Assembly: GCA_035560235.1 (NCBI GenBank)
Contig: DATMAG010000116.1
Coordinates: 186,001 to 250,000, forward strand
DNA: 64,000 nt
Origin: DASRDU01 sp035560235
GTDB taxonomy: Bacteria > Acidobacteriota > Blastocatellia > RBC074
Direction: 5' to 3'
Shown here in pieces: positions 52,831 to 64,000 of the stretch. How positions within the stretch are numbered: position 1 is the first letter of the stretch; each line of letters starts with the position of its first letter. Position numbers and translations under genes: made by a program. Under the pieces are notes generated by a model that made no database searches, was not told the DNA's origin, and saw only the letters and a list, made by a program, of their open reading frames with translations.

Positions 52831-53804
52831 CGCTTCACCTCACCCTGCAATCTGAGAGCTGCGTGCTGAAATCGTTCGAGCCTGGCCAGCGCCGCATCGG
52901 CCACGAGCGCCGCCAGGATGATCGCGCCCTGAATGGCTTTTTCCCAGAATGGATTGATGCCCGCAAAGGTCAGCGCCGTGCCAATCGTGCCAGGCAGCGC
53001 AACGCCGATGAGCGTGCCAGTGAGACGCCCGCGCCCGCCTGTAATCGCCGTGCCGCCGACCACGACCGCCGCAATGGCTTTGAGTTCCAGCCCGGTTCCG
53101 GCATTGCCCGGCACTGAAGTGAAGCGCACCGCATTGAGCAGCGCCGCCAGCCCTGTCAGTGCGCCCATCAGCACAAAGACGCTGAAGATCACACGCGGCG
53201 GTTCAATCCCGGCCAGCCTTGCCGCTTCTGCATCGGAGCCGACCGCGTAAACAGCCCGCCCGGCGCGCAGGTTTCGCAGCATCCAGCCGAAACTCGCCAG
53301 CACAGCGAGCGCAACCGCAACAATCAGCCACTGCCCCGGACGCTGCCCCAGCCCGAACCATTGAAAGTTTGCGGGCAGGCCCTGCACCCACGCGCCTTCG
53401 GTCAGCCAGCGCAGCCCGTCGCGCCACGCCACCAGCATCGCCAGCGTGACAATAATCGAAGGCAGTCGCAGCCATCCGACCAGCAGACCATTGAATGCGC
53501 CCATCGCCGCGCCGATCAGCAGCACGCACGGCAGCAGCAGCGGAACAGGCACTCCGCTTTTTGCCAGCCACCCCGCAGCCACGCTGCACACGGCGAACTG
53601 CGAGCCGACCGAAATATCAATCTCACCGACCAGAATCACGAGCGTCATCCCGACCGCCACGAGCAGCACCGGAGCGTTGTTGAGCGCGAGGTCGCGCAGG
53701 TTGGCCGCGCTGAAAAACGAAGGCGCAACCACGCCGACCATCAGCAGCAGCGCCGCATAAGCAATTGCCGCTGAGAGTTCACGCTTGTAACGGCTGAGTT
53801 TCAT
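52827..53804 (-). CDS. rhaP: Rhamnose ABC transporter permease RhaP-like
   Basis: This is a 325-residue inner-membrane permease of the BPD_transp_2 (ribose/rhamnose) type. The conserved GMTLVILVGEIDISVGSQFAV, then the ELKAIAAVVVGGTAITGGRGRLTGTLIG loop, identify the family. It pairs with the permease half of the next protein to form the heterodimeric channel. Both ends overlap neighbours by 4 bases (rhaT stop/rhaP start, and rhaP stop/fusion start), showing tight translational coupling. Rhamnose as substrate is inferred from the operon. Confidence 0.9.
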   Translation of the reverse strand: MKLSRYKRELSAAIAYAALLLMVGVVAPSFFSAANLRDLALNNAPVLLVAVGMTLVILVGEIDISVGSQFAVCSVAAGWLAKSGVPVPLLLPCVLLIGAAMGAFNGLLVGWLRLPSIIVTLAMLVAWRDGLRWLTEGAWVQGLPANFQWFGLGQRPGQWLIVAVALAVLASFGWMLRNLRAGRAVYAVGSDAEAARLAGIEPPRVIFSVFVLMGALTGLAALLNAVRFTSVPGNAGTGLELKAIAAVVVGGTAITGGRGRLTGTLIGVALPGTIGTALTFAGINPFWEKAIQGAIILAALVADAALARLERFQHAALRLQGEVKR

Positions 53805-55327
53805 TCTTCGCCTGTTCCTGCGATTCGTTCCGGTTTGTGGCCCAGAGCCAGGGCGAGAATCCGCTGCTGATCGGCTTCGGCGCGATCAAGTATGCTGACA
53901 ATCGTGCCGCCGTGCAGCACGGCGACGCGGTCGCTCATGCCTGTAATTTCCGGCAGTTCTGACGAGATCATCAGAATCGCTGCGCCCTGCGCGGCCAGGT
54001 CGCTCATCAGCGCGTGAATCTCTGCCTTTGCGCCGACATCAATGCCCTGCGTCGGTTCATCGAGAATCAGCACCGCAGGCCGCCGCACCAGCCAGCGGCT
54101 CAGCGCAACTTTCTGCTGATTGCCGCCTGAGAGCGTGGCGACGGGCGCAAAGATCGCGGGCGTCCTGATGCCGAGCCGCGCCGTGTATTCAGCGGCGATT
54201 TCACGTTCACGCCGGAAATCAAAGGCGCCGCGGCGTGACAACTCTTTGAGCGAAGCCAGCGTGATGTTGTGACTGACCGGCAGTTCCGGCACGACGCCGT
54301 GCTGCCTGCGATCTTCGGGCAGATAAGCGATGCCGTGCGCGATGGCCTGCGCCGGATTACTGATGGTCACAGGTTTGCCGCGCAGCAGAATTTCACCCTC
54401 GTCTGCCGGAGTCAGGCCGAAGATTACCCGCGCCAGTTCAGTGCGTCCCGCGCCGACCAGTCCGGCCAGCCCGACAATCTCTCCGGCGCGCACTGAAAGA
54501 TTCACGTTCCTGACGCCGGTCGCTGCGCAACCAAGGCCGCGCAGTTCAAGCGCCACTTCGCCGGGTTCAACTGTTCGCTTCGGAAAGACCGCTGAAAGTT
54601 CACGCCCGACCATCAGCTGAATCAGATGCTGACTGTCAACCGAATTCATCGGGCGCGTCTCAATCGTGCGCCCGTCGCGCAGCACCGTCACGCGATCAGC
54701 AATCGCGGGCAGTTCCTCCAGCCGGTGCGAGATGTAAATCATCCCGACGCCGCGCGCGCGCAGTTCACGAATCACGCGAAACAGATGCTGCGTGTCCTCC
54801 TCAGAAAGCGACGCCGTCGGTTCATCCAGAATCAGAATCCTCGCGTCAGCGCCGAGCGCGCGGGCAATCTCGACCAGTTGCTGCTGCGGCATCGTCAGTT
54901 CACCGGCTTCAGCATCGGGGTCAATTCGCGCCCCGACCTGCGCGAGCAGCTTTGCCGCCCGGCTGCGACGCGCCCGCCAGTCAATGCGTCGCCACAATCC
55001 CGCCTGCTCCTGACCGATGGCGATGTTCTCGGCCACGCTGAGTTCCGGAAAAAGCGCAGGCTGCTGATAGATCGCAGCAATGCCGCGCGCTCCGGCCAGG
55101 CGCGGCGAATTGTGCGTGAGCAGTTCTCCGCGCAATCTGATTTCACCGCTGTCTGCCGTCACCGCGCCCGTGATGATTCTGATGAGAGTGGATTTGCCTG
55201 CGCCGTTTTCACCAACCAGCGCATGGACTTCGCCAGCCCGCAGCTCAAACGAAGCGCCCCTGAGCGCCTGCACGCCCGCATAAGCTTTGGTGATGTTGAC
55301 AGCCGCCAGCAGCGGTGAACCATCCAT
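53801..55327 (-). CDS. rhaT: Rhamnose ABC transporter ATP-binding protein (two ABC domains)
   Basis: This is a 508-residue sugar-importer ATPase with two nucleotide-binding halves. The first half has GENGAGKSTLIRIITG (Walker A), LTMPQQQLVEIARAL (signature region) and ILILDEPTASLSEED (Walker B). The second has the usual weak P-loop GLVGAGRTELARVIFG and intact LSGGNQQKVALSRWL with ILDEPTQGIDVGAK. The arrangement is as in RbsA/RhaT. The symbol follows the rhizobial RhaSTPQ importer, not the E. coli proton symporter. A dispersed repeat lies 25 bases upstream, inside the operon. Confidence 0.9.
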   Translation of the reverse strand: MDGSPLLAAVNITKAYAGVQALRGASFELRAGEVHALVGENGAGKSTLIRIITGAVTADSGEIRLRGELLTHNSPRLAGARGIAAIYQQPALFPELSVAENIAIGQEQAGLWRRIDWRARRSRAAKLLAQVGARIDPDAEAGELTMPQQQLVEIARALGADARILILDEPTASLSEEDTQHLFRVIRELRARGVGMIYISHRLEELPAIADRVTVLRDGRTIETRPMNSVDSQHLIQLMVGRELSAVFPKRTVEPGEVALELRGLGCAATGVRNVNLSVRAGEIVGLAGLVGAGRTELARVIFGLTPADEGEILLRGKPVTISNPAQAIAHGIAYLPEDRRQHGVVPELPVSHNITLASLKELSRRGAFDFRREREIAAEYTARLGIRTPAIFAPVATLSGGNQQKVALSRWLVRRPAVLILDEPTQGIDVGAKAEIHALMSDLAAQGAAILMISSELPEITGMSDRVAVLHGGTIVSILDRAEADQQRILALALGHKPERIAGTGEE

Positions 55328-55352
55328 ATCTTTCGTGCACGGTCATTCTGCC

Positions 55353-55378
55353 CCCGGGAGCGCGAGCGTCCCGCTCGC
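55353..55378 (-). repeat. 26-bp palindromic dispersed repeat, copy 2
   Basis: This is the exact inverse of 4906-4931 over 26 bases. It sits in the 61-base gap between the rhamnulokinase gene and rhaT, so it is transcribed with the operon and forms a GCGAGCG/CGCTCGC hairpin between two cistrons. Confidence 0.8.
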
Positions 55379-55388
55379 GCTTCCAGGC

Positions 55389-56876
55389 TCAACTGACGAA
55401 GCGCGCTTCAAGTTCCTGATAACGCTGCGCGGCCTTCTGCCAGACAGGTGAAGGCTGCGGCGCAAAGCGGCGCAGGCTGATGTTTGCAGCGACGTGCTGC
55501 CGCGCTTCGACGAGCGTTCCGAAGCGGCCCGCCGCCACCGCCTGCACCAGCACATTGCCGATCACAGTCGCTTCAACCGGCCCGGCCAGCACTGGTTTCT
55601 GTGCGGCGTTCGCGGTTGCCTGATTGAGATATTCGTTCTGCGAACCGCCGCCGACGATCTGCACGCTGCTGATCGTGCGACCGGTGAGCTGTTCAATCGT
55701 GCGCAGAACCGAGGCATAACGCAGCGCGAGCGAATCAAGAATCGCTTTGGTCATTGCTGCCGGTTCGCCGCTGAACGCCTGACCTGTTTCAGCCATTTGC
55801 GCCGCAATCGCCGCAGTCATCACCGGCGGATTGAAGAACCGCGCATCGTCGGGAAAGAGCAGCGCCGGAAGATCGCGCTGCGCCGCGACCGCGCTGAGCA
55901 GGTGAGCGTAATCAACCGCCAGTCCGCGTTCCTGCCATTCGCGGCGGCACGCTTCCAGAATCCACAACCCCATCACGTTTTTCAGAAAGCGAATCGTCCC
56001 GCCGACGCCGCCTTCATTGGTGAAATTGTGATGAGCGACTTCGGCATTGATGAGCGTCTCGCGCAGTTCAACTCCGACGAGCGACCAGGTGCCGGATGAA
56101 ATGTAAGCCGCGCCGTCTGAAAGCGGCGCACCCGCCACCGCGCTGCCCGTGTCGTGCGTGGCCGGCGCGATGACTCGCACGCCTTTCAGATTCAGTTCTG
56201 CAGCGAGTTCAGGCCTGAGCAGTCCGAGGTCAGAACCCGGCGGCACGATGTCAGCAGGCAGATAACCCGGCAGGCCGAGCTGACTGATCAGCTCAAAATC
56301 CCACGTGCGCGTTGCGGCGCTGAGAAGCTGCGTGGTCGTGGCGTTGGTGTATTCAGTGCAGGCCCGGCCCGTCAGCAGAAAATTGATCAGATCGGGCATC
56401 AGCAGCAGTTTTGCGGCGCGGGCCGGAATGCCCGACTGCGCGTGCGCGAAAAGTTGAAACAGCGTGTTGAAGTTCAGCAGCTGAATCCCGGTGCGGGCAA
56501 AGATCTCAGCGCGTGGCAGCCGCTCAAAGACCTGCTCCATCGCTGAAGCCGTGCGCTCATCGCGGTAGCAGATCGGATCTTCGACAAGGTTTCCAGCCGC
56601 ATCAATCAGCCCGTAATCCACGCCCCACGTATCAACGCCAAGGCTCGCGACAGGCCGCGCAAGCTGCTGCGCCCGCGCTGACGCCGCGCCAAGTCCGGCT
56701 TTGATTTCAGCAAAAATGTGCGACAGGTCCCAGCGCAGATGCCCGTCGCGCCGCGCCGGTGGATAGTGAAAGCGCCGGATCTCTTCCAGCCACAACTCGC
56801 CGGGCGCAGTGCCGCCCAGGAAGACGCGCCCGCTGCCCGCGCCAAGATCAATGGCGATGTAAAGAGGTTCGCTCAT
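55389..56876 (-). CDS. rhaB: Rhamnulokinase
   Basis: The enzyme phosphorylates L-rhamnulose to rhamnulose-1-phosphate. From ATG 56876 it has 495 residues of the FGGY carbohydrate kinase family. YIAIDLGAGSGRVFLG is the N-terminal phosphate-binding motif (E. coli RhaB has the same DLGASSGR pattern). SLGVDTWGVDYGLID, LISQLGLPGYLP, ATHDTGSAVAGAPL and VQIVGGGSQNEYLNQATANA follow. ATG 56876 was chosen because the frame upstream overlaps the isomerase gene and GGATGG precedes it. It lies between the isomerase and the transporter genes. Confidence 0.94.
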   Translation of the reverse strand: MSEPLYIAIDLGAGSGRVFLGGTAPGELWLEEIRRFHYPPARRDGHLRWDLSHIFAEIKAGLGAASARAQQLARPVASLGVDTWGVDYGLIDAAGNLVEDPICYRDERTASAMEQVFERLPRAEIFARTGIQLLNFNTLFQLFAHAQSGIPARAAKLLLMPDLINFLLTGRACTEYTNATTTQLLSAATRTWDFELISQLGLPGYLPADIVPPGSDLGLLRPELAAELNLKGVRVIAPATHDTGSAVAGAPLSDGAAYISSGTWSLVGVELRETLINAEVAHHNFTNEGGVGGTIRFLKNVMGLWILEACRREWQERGLAVDYAHLLSAVAAQRDLPALLFPDDARFFNPPVMTAAIAAQMAETGQAFSGEPAAMTKAILDSLALRYASVLRTIEQLTGRTISSVQIVGGGSQNEYLNQATANAAQKPVLAGPVEATVIGNVLVQAVAAGRFGTLVEARQHVAANISLRRFAPQPSPVWQKAAQRYQELEARFVS

Positions 56877-56895
56877 CTGCCATCCGGATTTCAGC

Positions 56896-58194
56896 TCAGA
56901 CAATTCCGGCAGAGATGCCCATTGCTGCCGGGCGTTCGGCGGCCTTGTGACGACGGTACTCGCTGGCACGATACGTCGTCAGCGGATCAATTGCGCCGCC
57001 TGCGCGCTGCCGGGCCATCGCAATGATCGGCGTCACATCGGTTGTGAAGGCGCGCTTCAATGTCGCAAGCGCGCCCAGGGCATCGCACTTGTCCTGCGCT
57101 TCGCTGAGCGCCGCCCGGTCAACCAGATGAGCCTGCACGTAAGCGCGCTGCAGTTCGCTGGCCGAGAGCATCAGCGATTCAATCGGGTCGGTGACGTTGT
57201 GCGACTGATCGAGCATATAGGCCGGATTGAATCCGGCCACGCCGCCAGTTTCCGCATCCACCAGTTCATTGAAAATCAGAAAGAGCTGAAACGGCTTGAT
57301 CGAACCTGCGTCCAGATCGTCGTCACCATACTTGCTGTCGTTGAAATGAAACCCGGCGAGTTTGCCGAACTGAATCAGCCGCGCCACGATCATTTCAATG
57401 TTGACGTTCGGCGCGTGATGCCCCAGGTCAACCAGGCACTGCGCCTGCGGGCCGAGCTGCGTCGCACAGTAATAACTCGTTCCCCAGTCGTTGATCACAG
57501 TCGAATAGAAAGCCGGTTCATACAGCTTGTGTTCGAGAAAGACGCGCCAGTCGCCGGGCAGCGCGGCATAAATCTGCTGCAGGCTCTCAAGGTAACGTTC
57601 CAGCGCGCGGCGAAAATGCTGCTGCCCGGGAAAGTTTCCGCCGTCACCAATCCAGACCGTGAGCGCCCTGGAGCCGAGCTGCCGCCCGATCCTGATGCAC
57701 TCAAGATTATGTTCAATCGCCTGCTCGCGCACAGCCCGGTCAGGATGTGTCAGACTGCCGAACTTATATGACAGCTTCTGTCCGGCCTGATCCTGAAACG
57801 TATTCGAGTTCATCGCATCAAAGCCGAGGCCGAGCGAGGCAGCATAATCACGCAGTGCCGCCGGATCTTCGGGTTTGTCCCAGGGGATATGCAGCGAAAC
57901 GGCGGGCGTTGAGCGGACGAGCTGATTGATGGTCGCGCAGTCAGCGAGCTTTTCGTAAACGTCGCGTGGTTCGCCCGGGCCTGGAAAGCGCGCAAAGCGA
58001 GTTCCGCCCGTGCCCACGCCCCACGAAGGCACCGCGACCCGAAACGAGGCGGCCCGCCTCGTCAGGTCTTCGATCTCGACGCCGCGCCGCCGCAGTTGTC
58101 TGCCCAGATGTTCGTAATCCTCATCGAGCCACGCCTGCGCTCTGGCGTTCTGTCCGGCAATGAAGCTGTCGCTGATTCTGAAATGCTCTGTCAT
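56896..58194 (-). CDS. rhaI: L-rhamnose isomerase (RhaI type)
   Basis: The enzyme converts L-rhamnose to L-rhamnulose. It has 432 residues of the xylose-isomerase-like TIM-barrel type found in Pseudomonas and rhizobia, not the E. coli RhaA type. Landmarks are VAVPSWGVGTGGTRFARFPGPGEP, LHIPWDKPE, LGFDAMNSNTFQDQ and LTVWIGDGGNFPGQ. The metal-site region includes FLEHKLYEPAFYSTVINDWG, LVDLGHHAPNVNIEM and GFHFNDSKYGDDDLDAG. The operon order is aldolase, isomerase, kinase, transporter. Confidence 0.92.
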   Translation of the reverse strand: MTEHFRISDSFIAGQNARAQAWLDEDYEHLGRQLRRRGVEIEDLTRRAASFRVAVPSWGVGTGGTRFARFPGPGEPRDVYEKLADCATINQLVRSTPAVSLHIPWDKPEDPAALRDYAASLGLGFDAMNSNTFQDQAGQKLSYKFGSLTHPDRAVREQAIEHNLECIRIGRQLGSRALTVWIGDGGNFPGQQHFRRALERYLESLQQIYAALPGDWRVFLEHKLYEPAFYSTVINDWGTSYYCATQLGPQAQCLVDLGHHAPNVNIEMIVARLIQFGKLAGFHFNDSKYGDDDLDAGSIKPFQLFLIFNELVDAETGGVAGFNPAYMLDQSHNVTDPIESLMLSASELQRAYVQAHLVDRAALSEAQDKCDALGALATLKRAFTTDVTPIIAMARQRAGGAIDPLTTYRASEYRRHKAAERPAAMGISAGIV

Positions 58195-58247
58195 AGCTGC
58201 TCTGCGTGTTTTTCGCGTTCTTCGCGGTTGACCCGTTTGCCTCTGCT

Positions 58248-60437
<2,190 letters not shown>

Positions 60438-60570
60438 TTGCCCTCATTATGATGGTGACTGGTTACGACTCCGGCGCGGCGGGATTGCAGTGCAGCGCGC
60501 CCATGAGTATGCAGGCTGAGGCGCATTTTCGGAAAGTCGTCAGGGAAAAAAAGCGCTGCCTCAGCCCGTT

Positions 60571-60586
60571 TCTCAGTCAACTGAGA
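60571..60586. promoter_or_regulatory. 16-bp palindrome, candidate operator of the rhamnose operon
   Basis: TCTCAGT-CA-ACTGAGA is a perfect 7-bp dyad with a 2-base centre, about 134 bases upstream of the aldolase start in the 407-base gap shared with the TonB receptor gene. The rest of the gap holds only a small GCGCAT hairpin (60754-60772) and AT-rich stretches; I see no clear promoter pair. A binding role is inferred. Confidence 0.4.
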
Positions 60587-60844
60587 GAATGTCATCTGAT
60601 CCGCGCGTGGCGCAGCGCCGGAATCCGAACCTGCCCGGAAATTTTACTCAGATTTTATCTCTCTCTGATTCGGCCTTAACTCGCGTCTGTCAGACTCCTG
60701 ACTTCCCAGCAGTCAAACCGCAACAACTGATCCTGAATACAGAATACATAAAAGCGCATCGTCAGAATGCGCCTCGCTGAGAGCAGCTTTGCCGGGTCGT
60801 TACCAATATCGAATCGGTTCTCAACAGAAAGTAAGGAGAAATGC

Positions 60845-63800
60845 ATGACCAGCCCTCGTCGTCTATTCATCAGTCTGCTTTTGTCGCTGTCGTTCGCCGC
60901 GTCCGGCCTGACGGCTCTTGCGCAGACAGATCAGGCGCGCGTCACCGGCATCATCAAAGATCAGAGCCGCGCAGTCATTCCCGGCGCAACGGTTACTGTG
61001 AAGAATGAGCGCACCGGCGAAGAGCGCACCACAACCAGCAATGAGCAGGGACTGCTTTTAGTGACCAGTCTCAAGCCTTCGCTCTACAGAATTACGATCA
61101 CTGCCTCCGGTTTCGCCCCGGTCACTTACACCAGCGTCGAACTGGTTGTCGGCCAGGCGTTCAATCTGGATGTCACGCTCAAACCCGTTGGCGCAGTCGA
61201 ATCAGTCAACGTCATCGGCGGCGATGAAGCAGCGCTGGAAACCTCTTCAGCCGCGCTCGGCGCCAATGTCAATCAGCGCGAAGTCGGCGGCCTGCCGCTC
61301 AATGGCCGCCAGCTCTCGCAGCTTTACCTGCAGGCGCCCGGCTCGGTCAACAGCGGGTCGGGAACGTTTGGCGACATTCGCTTTTCAGGCCGCGCCGTCA
61401 ATCAGAACGCAATTCGTTACGACGGCGTCGAAGGCACCGCGATCATTGACGCTTCGCCCGGCAATCTCAACGGCGAAATTCCTTCGCCATTTCGGTTGCA
61501 GGCCTCGCTTGAGAACGTGCAGGAGTTCCGCGTGGATTCGAACAGCTATCCGGCTGAGTACGGCACCGGCACGGGCGGGCAGATCAGCGTTGTGACCAGA
61601 TCAGGCTCGAACAACTTTCACGGCTCGGTCTTTGAATACCTGCGCAACGATGCGCTCGATGCGCGCAACTGGTTTGACCGCGTCAGCAAATCGCCGCTCA
61701 AGCTCAATCAGTTCGGCGCTTCAATTGGCGGGCCGATTATCAAAGACAAACTCTTTTTCTTCGGCAGCTATGAAGGCTATCGCCTGCGGTCGGGCATCAA
61801 CTTTGTCGAAGCCGTCCCGTCAGCGGCGGCCTGTGCGCGCGCGGTTGAGGCTGTGAAACCGCTCTGCCTCGGCGCGTTTCGCGGCTCTGGCGCGGTGACT
61901 CTGCCGGGCGCCTCGACGACGCCCGATTTTGACATTGCGCAGCTTCAGGCCAGCAATCCGGTCAATGAAAACTCCGGCGCGATCAGGCTTGATTACAGGC
62001 ACAGCGAGCGCCATTCATTTTACGTTCGTTTCTTCCGCGATCAGGGAACGAACGATCAGCCGCAGAATGTCTCAGGCAGCCGCGCCGTGATCAGATCGGT
62101 TCCGCAAAACGGCGTCATCGCGTGGCAGTCATTCTTCGGTCAGAACAAGGTCAACGAATTCAAGCTCGGTTACAACAGCGCGTACACGCGCGTGTCAGGC
62201 TTTGCGCCGACGATCAACGGCATTGACCTGTCAGCCATTACGCTCAACATCAGCGGCAGCGTCGCCAACACAGGCATCGCGGGCCAGGGATCATCGTCAG
62301 GCATTTCAGTGCCGGGCGGCCTGGTGCGCGCCAACAGCGCCACCAACGGACGCGGCGCGCCGTACACGCCTTACACCCTTGGTTTCATTGATTCGCTGAG
62401 CTGGATTCGCGGCAATCACAACATCAAGTTCGGCGGCGAAGTGCGCCTGCTCAGGCTTTACACCGACCGGCTCGGCGGGACGACCTACACTTACTCAAAC
62501 CTCAACAGCTTTCTGGCCAACACCGCGCAGTCAATTCAGTATCTTGGCGACGTGAGCGCGCCGAGTCCGTTCAATAACGGCGCGACGGGCAATCGTTTGG
62601 CGAAGGAGGAGTATTACATCGGCTACGCGCAGGATGAGTGGAAGGCTCGTCCGAATCTGACGATCAATTACGGATTGCGGTACGAATATTACACGCCGAT
62701 GCGCGAGGATCAGAATCGGCAGGTCGTCTTTGATATTCACAGCGGCAGGATTCTGCCCTCAGACACAACGATCTATCAGTCCGGCAGGGCAAACTTCGCG
62801 CCGCGCCTGTCGCTGTCGTGGTCGCCGAGGCCGAACGACACTGGCTTTTTCGGCGGCGGCAGAACGGTCATTCGCGCAGGCTTTGGCATCAATTACGGGC
62901 CAGGCCAGACCGAGGATCAGATTCAGCCGATTGAATCAGACCGCATCAGTTCGACGCTCTCGAACGTGACGAATGCCTTCCCGGCCAATATTCCGCAGAT
63001 CGTCGCCAGCTTCAACAGCAATCCGAATAACCGCCAGTATCAGCCGCGCGCATACGATCAGCAGAATTACATCGTGCCGGAGCGCATCTTCTCTTACACG
63101 GTGTCAATGCAGCAGGAACTGCCGTACAAACTGGCGCTGACGCTCGCTTATGTCGGCAGCCAGGGGCGCAATCTCTTTCTGCGCAGCGTCGCCAATCAGA
63201 TCACGCAGGTACGCACGAACGCGAATCCGGCCAGCAATGCGATTGTGATTCGTGAGTTCTCGATTGTGACTGAAAACGGCGCGGGGCAGAATCCGACGGT
63301 GCTCAATCCCTTTGCCGAAGTTGATTACAAGCGCAGCGGCGGGCACGACCGTTATGATGCGTTGCAGGTCGCGCTCGGTCGTCGCTTCAATACCGGCGTG
63401 ACGCTCAACGCGCAATACACGCTCGGACGCAGCTACGGCAACACTGCCGGATCAAATGAAGCGCTGACTGCTGCCAACAACGCGCGCGCGACGGCTGATT
63501 TCGATTACGACGAAGGCTACAACAACTTCGACGTGCGCCACACCTTCAACATCAGCGCGCTGTATGCGCTGCCCTTTGGAAAGAATCTGAGCGGCGGCGG
63601 TAAACAACTGCTCGCGGGCTGGGAAGTCGGGACAATTCTCAACGCGCGCTCGGGACTGCCGATTGATGTGCGCGTCACGCGGCCCGATGTGGTCTATGTT
63701 GACGCGGCAGGCAATGTTTTCAGCGCTCCGGCAGCGGGCCGCAACGCGATCATCAACACGCCGGGCGGCGGCGCTTCGCGCAACGTGCGGCGGCCTGATC

Positions 63801-64000
63801 TGATTCCGGGCGTGAATCCGTTTCTCAACAAAGATCGAACGATTCTCAATCCGGCGGCCTTTGCGATTCCGCAGCCGGGCACGTTCGGCAACCTCGTGCG
63901 CAATCAGTTGCACGGCCCGAACTTCTTCCAGTTCGACACGATTCTGGCCAAAAAGTTCGCGCTGACTGAAACGATGAATGTTGAGTTCCGCACCGAGATT
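60845..64000 (+). CDS. TonB-dependent receptor with carboxypeptidase-regulatory domain (cut by window edge)
   Basis: At least 1052 codons are open to the right edge. AAGGAG precedes ATG 60845. A signal peptide (RLFISLLLSLSFAASGL, then TALAQ) is followed by a CarboxypepD-reg beta-sandwich (about 27-110, GIIKDQSRAVIPGATVTVKN). The plug-like region is next (VNQREVGGLPLNGRQLSQLYLQ, and GGQISVVTRSGSNNFHGSVFEYLRND), then many barrel strands (YYIGYAQDEWKARPNLTINYG). This Oar-like type is abundant in Acidobacteriota. It is divergent from the rhamnose operon, so import of rhamnose-containing glycans is an attractive but unproven role. Confidence 0.9.
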   Translation, partial: MTSPRRLFISLLLSLSFAASGLTALAQTDQARVTGIIKDQSRAVIPGATVTVKNERTGEERTTTSNEQGLLLVTSLKPSLYRITITASGFAPVTYTSVELVVGQAFNLDVTLKPVGAVESVNVIGGDEAALETSSAALGANVNQREVGGLPLNGRQLSQLYLQAPGSVNSGSGTFGDIRFSGRAVNQNAIRYDGVEGTAIIDASPGNLNGEIPSPFRLQASLENVQEFRVDSNSYPAEYGTGTGGQISVVTRSGSNNFHGSVFEYLRNDALDARNWFDRVSKSPLKLNQFGASIGGPIIKDKLFFFGSYEGYRLRSGINFVEAVPSAAACARAVEAVKPLCLGAFRGSGAVTLPGASTTPDFDIAQLQASNPVNENSGAIRLDYRHSERHSFYVRFFRDQGTNDQPQNVSGSRAVIRSVPQNGVIAWQSFFGQNKVNEFKLGYNSAYTRVSGFAPTINGIDLSAITLNISGSVANTGIAGQGSSSGISVPGGLVRANSATNGRGAPYTPYTLGFIDSLSWIRGNHNIKFGGEVRLLRLYTDRLGGTTYTYSNLNSFLANTAQSIQYLGDVSAPSPFNNGATGNRLAKEEYYIGYAQDEWKARPNLTINYGLRYEYYTPMREDQNRQVVFDIHSGRILPSDTTIYQSGRANFAPRLSLSWSPRPNDTGFFGGGRTVIRAGFGINYGPGQTEDQIQPIESDRISSTLSNVTNAFPANIPQIVASFNSNPNNRQYQPRAYDQQNYIVPERIFSYTVSMQQELPYKLALTLAYVGSQGRNLFLRSVANQITQVRTNANPASNAIVIREFSIVTENGAGQNPTVLNPFAEVDYKRSGGHDRYDALQVALGRRFNTGVTLNAQYTLGRSYGNTAGSNEALTAANNARATADFDYDEGYNNFDVRHTFNISALYALPFGKNLSGGGKQLLAGWEVGTILNARSGLPIDVRVTRPDVVYVDAAGNVFSAPAAGRNAIINTPGGGASRNVRRPDLIPGVNPFLNKDRTILNPAAFAIPQPGTFGNLVRNQLHGPNFFQFDTILAKKFALTETMNVEFRTEI

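Overview
The window looks like chromosomal DNA of a heterotrophic, aerobic, Gram-negative-type bacterium, most likely Acidobacteriota and probably class Blastocatellia. That placement is inferred from gene content, not from any marker gene. The supporting traits are moderately high GC, a TonB-dependent receptor with a carboxypeptidase-regulatory N-domain, many exported S9/M28/acylase/amidohydrolase enzymes with TolB-like propellers, a DUF5916 protein, squalene-hopene cyclase beside a CruF-type carotenoid enzyme, and L-rhamnose catabolism. I saw no rRNA, tRNA, CRISPR array, phage gene or insertion sequence.

Layout. 1-1.8 kb: heat-shock pair clpB (cut by the left edge) and hsp20, with a sigma-70-type promoter overlapped by an HspR/HAIR-like operator. 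2-4.7 kb: formylglycine-generating enzyme plus the Cys-type sulfatase it should mature. 4.9-10.6 kb: DUF5916 outer-membrane-type protein, serine hydrolase and a membrane PAS histidine kinase. 10.6-12.4 kb: convergent alkylation-repair genes (AlkA-like glycosylase and Ada). 12.5-19 kb (minus strand): Uma2 nuclease, CruF, squalene-hopene cyclase, DUF3810, adenosine deaminase and a RidA-like protein. 19-20.6 kb: an EXORDIUM-like secreted protein and a small exported protein. 21-23.6 kb: purF-purM. 23.6-31.6 kb: S9 peptidase, a decayed SF1 helicase, cstA, DUF4328 and an M28 peptidase. 31.7-38.7 kb: propeller-amidohydrolase fusion, penicillin acylase and a 2Fe-2S protein. 39-48.6 kb: an ArsR-controlled divergent locus. 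One arm is DUF302, a 29-aa membrane peptide, DUF2892, TolC, adaptor, RND pump and a YHS protein; the other is arsR and a persulfide-dioxygenase/rhodanese protein. 48.7-50.7 kb: two alpha/beta hydrolases. 50.7-60.4 kb: a complete L-rhamnose operon (aldolase/dehydrogenase, isomerase, kinase, ABC importer) that includes a permease-binding-protein fusion. 60.8 kb to the right edge: TonB-dependent receptor, divergent from the rhamnose operon.

The strongest integrated stories are three. First, the ArsR locus is best read as a reactive-sulfur or metal response combining enzymatic persulfide removal with tripartite export. Second, the rhamnose operon has a tethered binding protein. Third, intergenic gaps carry many different hairpin-forming repeats, two of which supply the stop codon of the neighbouring gene (ada and the ridA-like gene). 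One repeat occurs twice, 50 kb apart and in opposite orientation.
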